From assembly GCA_964443385.1 (NCBI GenBank), contig CAYUCO010000051.1, forward strand, positions 1 to 29,044: a stretch of 29,044 bases of DNA. The letters run 5' to 3'. This document shows positions 24,096-29,044 of the stretch, piece by piece. This DNA comes from VFHP01 sp964443385 (GTDB lineage: Bacteria; Chloroflexota; Dehalococcoidia; Lucifugimonadales; UBA2985). A program made the position numbers and the translations under genes. The notes beneath the pieces were generated by a model, which was given only the letters and a program-made list of their open reading frames with translations, had not been told where the DNA came from and did not search any database. Position 1 is the stretch's first letter. Each line of letters starts with the position of its first letter.

Positions 24096-25940
24096 TTATT
24101 CCACTGTAACTGTCTTAGCTAAATTACGAGGTTGATCTACGTCACACCCTCTTTTTACTGCTATATGATAGGCTAACAATTGCAATGGTACAGTGGTGAG
24201 TAAAGGAGTGAGCATATCAGTAGTTTTTGGTATGAATATAGTGTGGTCTGCTAGACTTTGTATCTCTTCGTCTCCTTCAGTAGCAACAGCTATTATTTTA
24301 CCTCCCCTTGTTTTGACTTCATATATATTGTTGATCATCTTTTCTCTCATTTTGCCTGATGTAACAATTGCAACGACTGGTATATGTTCGTCAATTAACG
24401 CGATGGGCCCGTGTTTTATTTCTCCAGCTGGGAAACCCTCGGCATGTATATATGATATTTCTTTTAATTTAAGGGCTCCTTCTAAAGCTATTGGATAGTT
24501 TATGCCTCTTCCTAGGTACAAGACATTTGATCTATCGTGATAGAGTTCGGCTAGTTTAACGTAGGTTTCCGAGTCGGATGTGATCTTACCAAGTTTATCT
24601 GGAAGTTTTTCTAGATCCATCAGTTTCTCACGTAACATTTCTTCTGAAAGAAATCCATTTTGATGTCCCAGGTATGCTGAGAGAATATATAGTGCTTCCA
24701 TTGAGCAAGTAAAAGTTTTAGTAGAAGCCACTCCTATCTCAGGTCCAGACCTGAGATATATATTACCATGTGCCAGTCGACTGGCTTGACTCTCTTCCAC
24801 GTTGGATATGGTCAGTAAAGTAGCCTTGTGATTTAAGGCTGTCTCCATAGCCAATAAAGTATCGGTTGTCTCCCCAGATTGACTAATTGAAATTACCAGT
24901 GTTTTTTCATCTATTATAGGATTCCGATGCCTAAATTCCGACGCGTTTTCTGCTGTAGCTGGAATACCAGATAATTGTTCTATCATATGCTGACCTACCA
25001 AAGCTGCATGGAAGCTTGTACCCATAGCCACTAGTATGACCCTGTTGATATTCGTTACAGTGTTTTTATCCAACGGTATTCCTTCAAGAACGATGTTGGA
25101 AGACCCGAAGATTACACGTCCCCGTAATGTGGAAATTATGGATTCAGGTTGCTCATGAATTTCTTTAAGCATAAAATGTTTAAAACCACCCCTTGCGATC
25201 GAGACTGCATCATAAGACATGGTCTGTGGGGTTTTTTTAAACTCCTCTCCATTCAGGGTGAAAAATTTAGTGTTTGATGGTGTTGTGGAAACCATTTCAC
25301 CGTCTGATAAGAAGTTAACCTTTTTTGTATGAGGTATTATAGCTGTAATGTCACTAGCAATAACTACTTCGTCTTCTCCGTAGCCTATCGTAATCCCACC
25401 AGCGTTGCCTATTCTCAAGGCAAGGAGTTTTTCAGGTTCAGATTTACTCATAACCACTATGGCTTGAGATCCCTCTAATTGCCTGGCTGCTATAAGAGTG
25501 GCTTCTTCTAATGTGCAATTTGACTTAAGGATGGTCTCTATTAGGTGCGGTATTACTTCGCTGTCAGTTTCTGATACAAATGTGTGCCCATTTTTGTTAA
25601 GCTCATCTTTAAGAGTTGAGTGATTTTCCACAATGCCGTTGTGGACAACTAAGATGTCTCCTGTACAGTCTGAATGAGGGTGAGCATTATTTTCGGTATT
25701 CTTTCCATGTGTAGCCCATCTTGTGTGACCTATGCCAAGGTTGCCAGATGGGTAGTCATGACTAATATTGCTGACCAGACTTTCCAGTTTGCCGGAAGCT
25801 TTCCTTACTGATATGCCAGTTTCACCGTCGGAAACAGCGATTCCCGAACTATCATATCCTCTATATTCGAGTTGACTCAGTCCTTTTAAGAGAACTGGTG
25901 TAGCTTCTTTATTGCCCGTATAGCCTATTATGCCGCACAA
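24096..25940 (-). CDS. glmS: Glutamine--fructose-6-phosphate aminotransferase (isomerizing)
   Basis: GlmS makes glucosamine-6-phosphate from fructose-6-phosphate and glutamine, the entry to UDP-GlcNAc. The 614-residue product has the catalytic Cys2 after Met (MCGIIGYTG), LEYRGYDSSGIAV, HTRWATHG and HNGIVEN in the glutaminase domain, then two SIS domains (VAMGTSFHAALVGQHM and SISQSGETTDTL; YLGRGINYPIALEGALKLKE), and the end DQPRNLAKTVTVE. It starts 15 bases after plsC. No glmS ribozyme is possible in that gap. Confidence 0.97.
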   Translation of the reverse strand: MCGIIGYTGNKEATPVLLKGLSQLEYRGYDSSGIAVSDGETGISVRKASGKLESLVSNISHDYPSGNLGIGHTRWATHGKNTENNAHPHSDCTGDILVVHNGIVENHSTLKDELNKNGHTFVSETDSEVIPHLIETILKSNCTLEEATLIAARQLEGSQAIVVMSKSEPEKLLALRIGNAGGITIGYGEDEVVIASDITAIIPHTKKVNFLSDGEMVSTTPSNTKFFTLNGEEFKKTPQTMSYDAVSIARGGFKHFMLKEIHEQPESIISTLRGRVIFGSSNIVLEGIPLDKNTVTNINRVILVAMGTSFHAALVGQHMIEQLSGIPATAENASEFRHRNPIIDEKTLVISISQSGETTDTLLAMETALNHKATLLTISNVEESQASRLAHGNIYLRSGPEIGVASTKTFTCSMEALYILSAYLGHQNGFLSEEMLREKLMDLEKLPDKLGKITSDSETYVKLAELYHDRSNVLYLGRGINYPIALEGALKLKEISYIHAEGFPAGEIKHGPIALIDEHIPVVAIVTSGKMREKMINNIYEVKTRGGKIIAVATEGDEEIQSLADHTIFIPKTTDMLTPLLTTVPLQLLAYHIAVKRGCDVDQPRNLAKTVTVE

Positions 25941-25955
25941 TTATATCACTCCAGC

Positions 25956-26636
25956 TTAGGTTCCCCATTGTGGGGGGGAGGTGTAGCTGCGAGATCCTTC
26001 CCAGTTTTCACTATAAACACCTCTGTATTCTTGTGGTAACAACTCTGCTATATTTTCCATAATTGTATCTGTCACAGATTCTAGATTGTCTCTCAACTTT
26101 TTAGTTTTATAAGTAGTGACGTTGAATGGTTTACCGATTTTAACATTTAATGATCCTGTTGGATAACACACCCTTATCCAGTGGCTCAGATTTTCAGTGC
26201 CAGTGATAGCTACTGGCAGTATAGGGACACCTGATCTAATGGCTATCATGCCTGCTCCGAGCATGGCTTTACCAAGCCCAGAAGGGTTTCTTCCACCTTC
26301 TGGGAACATGCCAACAACTCCACCTTTTCCAAGTATGTCGAGGCTTTTTTGAATTGAAGAAAATTCTTTTCCATTCTCAGCGATCGGGAATGCGCCATAG
26401 GCCAAGAAGAACCTTCTGGCTATTGGATTAGTGAAAAGGCCATTTTTTGCCATGAATTGTATTTGTCTGGGAAAAGATGCGGATAATAACCCCGGATCCA
26501 TATTGCTAAGGTGATTGCCAACGACAAGAAGAGACCCTTGTTCTGGCACGTTTTCTGAGCCTTCTACTGTCCAATTGGAGAATAGCTTCAGGCTGCGTCT
26601 TAGCATAAATATTGAGGTTCCGTAAACCAGATTCAT
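25956..26636 (-). CDS. plsC: 1-acyl-sn-glycerol-3-phosphate acyltransferase (PlsC family)
   Basis: The 226-residue product acylates lysophosphatidate to phosphatidate in membrane lipid synthesis. The HxxxxD motif is NHLSNMD (H42, D47), followed by QFMAKNGLF and the FPEGGRNPSG block (E113, R116), and VPILPVAITG. The usual motif there is EGTRS; the Gly variant is common. The ATG overlaps the cmk stop by four bases, so translation is coupled. Confidence 0.92.
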   Translation of the reverse strand: MNLVYGTSIFMLRRSLKLFSNWTVEGSENVPEQGSLLVVGNHLSNMDPGLLSASFPRQIQFMAKNGLFTNPIARRFFLAYGAFPIAENGKEFSSIQKSLDILGKGGVVGMFPEGGRNPSGLGKAMLGAGMIAIRSGVPILPVAITGTENLSHWIRVCYPTGSLNVKIGKPFNVTTYKTKKLRDNLESVTDTIMENIAELLPQEYRGVYSENWEGSRSYTSPPQWGT

Positions 26637-27301
26637 TCCAAATTGTCCATTAGGTTTATTATCTGATCTACTACGTCGGTTAATTCTATATTGTCCGTGT
26701 TAAGGATAGTAGAATGCTCCGCAGGTTTTAGTGGTGAATTTGTTCTTTCTGTGTCTAATTTGTCCCTTTGCCTTAAATCCTGCAGGACTTGATCAAATGC
26801 TATGTTTTGGCCAGAACCAAGTATCTCTTGGTGTCTTCTTCTAGCTCTTTCTTCAGCAGAAGCCGTAAGAAATATTTTGAGATCTGCGTCTGGCAATACT
26901 ACTGTACCTATATCCCTACCTGCCATAATTATATTTCCATTAGCACCCAATAATCTTTGACGACTAACCATGGCCGTCCTTACACCTAGGAATCGTGATA
27001 TTCGAGATACACCTTGTTCTACAGATCGGGTCCGTAGCTGTCCAGCGACGTTTTCTCCATCAACTCTAATGTCTGGGTTTTCACCTGTACCGACTTCTAT
27101 GATCGTTTGATTTGCTATATTTGTTACAGCCTCCTCGTCTTCCAGATCAACTTGTTTGTTGATTACTGCCCAAGTAACTGATCTATACATCATACCTGTA
27201 TCAATGAATCTATAACCTAGTCTAGCTGCCAACAAAGTTCCAACTGCGGATTTTCCGGCTGCTACGGGTCCATCTATGGATATGGTTGATATTTTAGGCA
27301 A
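26633..27301 (-). CDS. cmk: Cytidylate kinase
   Basis: Cmk phosphorylates CMP and dCMP. The roughly 222-residue product has the Walker A IDGPVAAGKSAVG near the N terminus, FIDTGMMYRSVTW, MAGRDIGTVVLPDADLKIF and ERARRRHQE, typical of the bacterial family. The start is one of two adjacent TTG codons (27304 or 27301); AAGGAG leaves four bases to the second and only one to the first, so 27301 is preferred. It heads the cmk-plsC-glmS-dgt-dnaG-rpoD string behind a good promoter. Confidence 0.94.
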   Translation of the reverse strand: MPKISTISIDGPVAAGKSAVGTLLAARLGYRFIDTGMMYRSVTWAVINKQVDLEDEEAVTNIANQTIIEVGTGENPDIRVDGENVAGQLRTRSVEQGVSRISRFLGVRTAMVSRQRLLGANGNIIMAGRDIGTVVLPDADLKIFLTASAEERARRRHQEILGSGQNIAFDQVLQDLRQRDKLDTERTNSPLKPAEHSTILNTDNIELTDVVDQIINLMDNLE

Positions 27302-27345
27302 CAATCTCCTTATAACAAAGCTAACTTGTTTCGAGGCTGAAAATA

Positions 27346-27374
27346 ATTATAGATTGGTTTGACACGAGAGACAA
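27346..27374 (-). promoter_or_regulatory. Promoter of the cmk-plsC-glmS-dgt-dnaG-rpoD string
   Basis: On the minus strand TTGTCT (complement of 27369-27374) and a perfect TATAAT (complement of 27346-27351) are 17 bases apart, about 40 bases before cmk. Apart from the DUF951 gene and this promoter, nothing else is seen in 27305-27635. Confidence 0.65.
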
Positions 27375-27451
27375 GTGGAGACACCATTACGTAAATTATG
27401 TTCATGATCTATTTACTTGTAGTAGCCATATGAATATGAAGGGATATATTT

Positions 27452-27625
27452 TTAGGCACGTATGCTCTTAATGAGTTTCAAACGGTTTATAAGTAATTGA
27501 TGGTTACAATTGAGGCACTTGATTCCTACATCCGCACCGAGTCGATAAATGGTCCATGTGTAGCCGCCACATGGGTGTTTTTTCTTGAGAGATATTACAT
27601 TGCCAATGGCTAATTTGTTGTTCAC
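27452..27625 (-). CDS. DUF951 family small protein (57 residues)
   Basis: This gene is shorter than 60 codons. From GTG at 27625 the frame reads MNNKLAIGNVISLKKKHPCG, then GYTWTIYRLGADVG, then IKCLNCNHQLLINRLKLIKS, ending at TAA 27452. That is the DUF951 pattern: a basic HPCGG start, a W/I-R-x-GADxGIKC core and a C-x2-C pair (C37, C40), with a third Cys at C19. The family is short and of unknown function, perhaps nucleic-acid binding. No strong ribosome site precedes the GTG, which starts 10 bases after the pyrF stop, so it is probably translated from the pyrF mRNA. Confidence 0.85.
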   Translation of the reverse strand: MNNKLAIGNVISLKKKHPCGGYTWTIYRLGADVGIKCLNCNHQLLINRLKLIKSIRA

Positions 27626-27635
27626 TTCTGTTACT

Positions 27636-28454
27636 TCATCTGTATAGATTTATGTTAGTCCTCAGTTGATCTGCTGCTTTCCTTGCCATTGTAGAGAAAT
27701 CATTTTTTTCTTTAGACGCGTAGATTATACCCCTGGAAGAATTTATAATGAGCCCTGCACCATCATTGCTTACTCCATACTGAATTGTGCCCTTAAGATC
27801 TCCTCCCTGTGCCCCTATCCCAGGTGCTAATATGGTCATGTCTGGGCAGATATCTCTAACAAGTTTTAACTGTTCAGGATAGGTCGCTCCTACTACTAAG
27901 CTAATGTTGCCGTGAACATTCCAGGTTTCGGCCTTTCGTGCAATGTGTTGGAATAATGCATATGAGTTTTGATCAGCTTGTATAGTTAATTCCTGAAAAT
28001 CTGACGCCCCTGGATTTGAGGTGTGACATAAGACAAAGACTCCTTTTTCTTTGTAGTCAATAAAAGGGTCTAATGAATCTTTGCCCAAATAGGGATTAAC
28101 TGTAACGGCATCAAATTGCCATACATCAAATAATGCTTTTGCGTATGCATGCGCAGTTGATCCGATATCACCGCGTTTTGCGTCTCCTATGATCGGTATG
28201 TCACTTGGAATATATGCTATTGTTTGTTCTAGTGCCTGCAATCCATCCATTCCTAGAGATTCGTAGAATGCCAAGTTAGGTTTGTAGCAACACACAAGAT
28301 CTTTTGTGGCGTCAATTATTTCTTTGTTAAATAGGGCTATGTCTTTTATTGGTAAAAGGTTTGGGTCTGGATCTAGCCCTATGCACAACAGAGAATTGTT
28401 TTTTGTTGTAGCCTTATTTAACTTAGTATGAAACCCAGTCATGCTAATTCCCAT
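27636..28454 (-). CDS. pyrF: Orotidine 5'-phosphate decarboxylase, type 2
   Basis: PyrF makes UMP from OMP in pyrimidine synthesis. The 272-residue product belongs to the longer type 2 family: CIGLDPDPNLLP, YKPNLAFYESLG, the catalytic D91-x-K93-x2-D96 in IIGDAKRGDIGST, AVTVNPYLGKDSL and LAPGIGAQGGD. The start is ATG at 28454 or ATG at 28442; a weak GGGA favours the second slightly. It lies 44 bases after the TauE/SafE gene and 10 bases before DUF951. Confidence 0.95.
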   Translation of the reverse strand: MGISMTGFHTKLNKATTKNNSLLCIGLDPDPNLLPIKDIALFNKEIIDATKDLVCCYKPNLAFYESLGMDGLQALEQTIAYIPSDIPIIGDAKRGDIGSTAHAYAKALFDVWQFDAVTVNPYLGKDSLDPFIDYKEKGVFVLCHTSNPGASDFQELTIQADQNSYALFQHIARKAETWNVHGNISLVVGATYPEQLKLVRDICPDMTILAPGIGAQGGDLKGTIQYGVSNDGAGLIINSSRGIIYASKEKNDFSTMARKAADQLRTNINLYR

Positions 28455-28480
28455 TTTTATATTAATATCCTAGTTCATCG

Positions 28481-28489
28481 ATTATAGCA
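28481..28489 (-). promoter_or_regulatory. Extended -10 promoter candidate for pyrF
   Basis: On the minus strand the bases read TGCTATAAT, an extended -10 (TGn plus TATAAT), about 27 bases before the ATG at 28454. No convincing -35 was found, as is usual for this class. Confidence 0.45.
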
Positions 28490-28498
28490 AAATTAGCA

Positions 28499-29044
28499 TC
28501 ATATATGTGACATTAATGTATTTATTATGGTAAACGTAGCTCCTCCTATGATTATTGTGATGGTGGTCTTGGTAAATATGTATTGATTGATATGTTTCAC
28601 TATTATCCTTCCAAATAGGTAACCACCTGTGACGGACGGTATAAGTAGTAGATCGACATATAAAGACTCTGCATTGACCAGTCCAGTTAGCAGGAAAAAG
28701 AAAACTGTTGCAGAGTCTATGATGGACAGATAGAGTGCTAAGTTACTTCTGAAATCCACTTTGTTCCATTTTTGGTTTATCAACAACAATGTTACTGGTG
28801 GACCAGATAGGCCTGAAGAGCTTGCCAAGATTCCGCTTAAAGAACCGGCTACTATTGTTGCTATTTTCTCTTTTTTAATAGTGACAGTTCTGCCCGACAT
28901 TAAGAAAAATGCTGTTATCAGTATCAACGTTGATATTATTAATTTAAGGATATATGTGGAGATTATATATAGCGTGACTATCCCTATGGGTATGCTAGCT
29001 ATTGCACTAGTTGCCATTAATGCTATGGTTTTTGGCTTCAATGT
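28499..29044 (-). CDS. TauE/SafE family membrane protein, N terminus cut by window edge
   Basis: About 181 codons of a polytopic membrane protein run to the window end without an in-frame stop. Hydrophobic helices alternate with short loops and include the family-like block GILASSSGLSGPPVTLLLI and a late VTGGYLFGRIIVKHI. Full-length relatives have about 250 residues and eight helices, so roughly the first 70 residues are outside; the TTG at 29041 is probably an internal Leu codon. Relatives export sulfite or other organosulfur anions, but the substrate is unknown here. Confidence 0.8.
   Translation of the reverse strand, partial: TLKPKTIALMATSAIASIPIGIVTLYIISTYILKLIISTLILITAFFLMSGRTVTIKKEKIATIVAGSLSGILASSSGLSGPPVTLLLINQKWNKVDFRSNLALYLSIIDSATVFFFLLTGLVNAESLYVDLLLIPSVTGGYLFGRIIVKHINQYIFTKTTITIIIGGATFTIINTLMSHI

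Noticed and set aside
25941..25955. glmS ribozyme
   Set aside because: Only 15 bases separate plsC and glmS, so there is no room for the ribozyme.
1..29044. CRISPR array, insertion sequence, prophage or toxin-antitoxin genes
   Set aside because: No regularly spaced repeats, transposase, integrase or phage-like genes were seen on either strand.

Overview
The window is a gene-dense, low-to-mid GC bacterial chromosome segment with no rRNA, insertion sequence, prophage or CRISPR. The best guess for the source is a Chloroflexota bacterium, possibly of the Dehalococcoidia/SAR202 kind. This rests on protein style (a zf_Tbcl/CxxC zinc-ribbon protein, a PAC2 protein, a type 2 PyrF, a dgt-dnaG-rpoD string, a DUF951 protein beside PyrF) and is inference. 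Starts are often TTG or GTG, mostly behind a clear Shine-Dalgarno.

Layout. (1) 1-1692, minus strand: a zinc-ribbon protein, rpsO, and the N-terminal 297 codons of pnp, cut by the window edge. (2) 1943-4791, plus strand: a PAC2 protein, then a complete T-box riboswitch with an intrinsic terminator controlling citramalate synthase (cimA), the entry to isoleucine from pyruvate. cimA converges on a minus-strand cysteine synthase. (3) 5842-10734, plus strand: rpsP-khpA-rimM behind a near-consensus promoter, then a YebC/PmpR protein, a methyltransferase and uvrB. The trmD and rplS genes that usually follow rimM are absent. (4) 10890-16558, plus strand: an eight-helix membrane protein of unknown function, a DUF58 protein, a TgpA-like membrane transglutaminase-fold protein and a MoxR ATPase. 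The TgpA-like protein has Ser in place of the catalytic Cys and contains no cysteine at all. (5) 16699-19067: a lone DppB-type ABC permease, fabI on the minus strand and a small export-family protein. (6) 19168-19244: tRNA-Arg(TCT) with its own promoter. (7) 27374 down to 19254, minus strand: cmk-plsC-glmS-dgt-dnaG-rpoD and a small membrane protein, joining nucleotide supply, lipid and amino-sugar synthesis, primase and the main sigma factor. (8) 29044 down to 27452, minus strand: a TauE/SafE exporter cut by the window edge, pyrF, and a 57-residue DUF951 protein.

Most of the window is core housekeeping. The parts most worth a second look are the MoxR/DUF58/TgpA-like cluster with its cysteine-free transglutaminase-fold protein, the T-box of cimA, and several dyad sequences placed at promoters or ribosome binding sites. 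Nothing here proves a new system. Promoter and operator calls are made by eye against the sigma-70 consensus and are candidates only.
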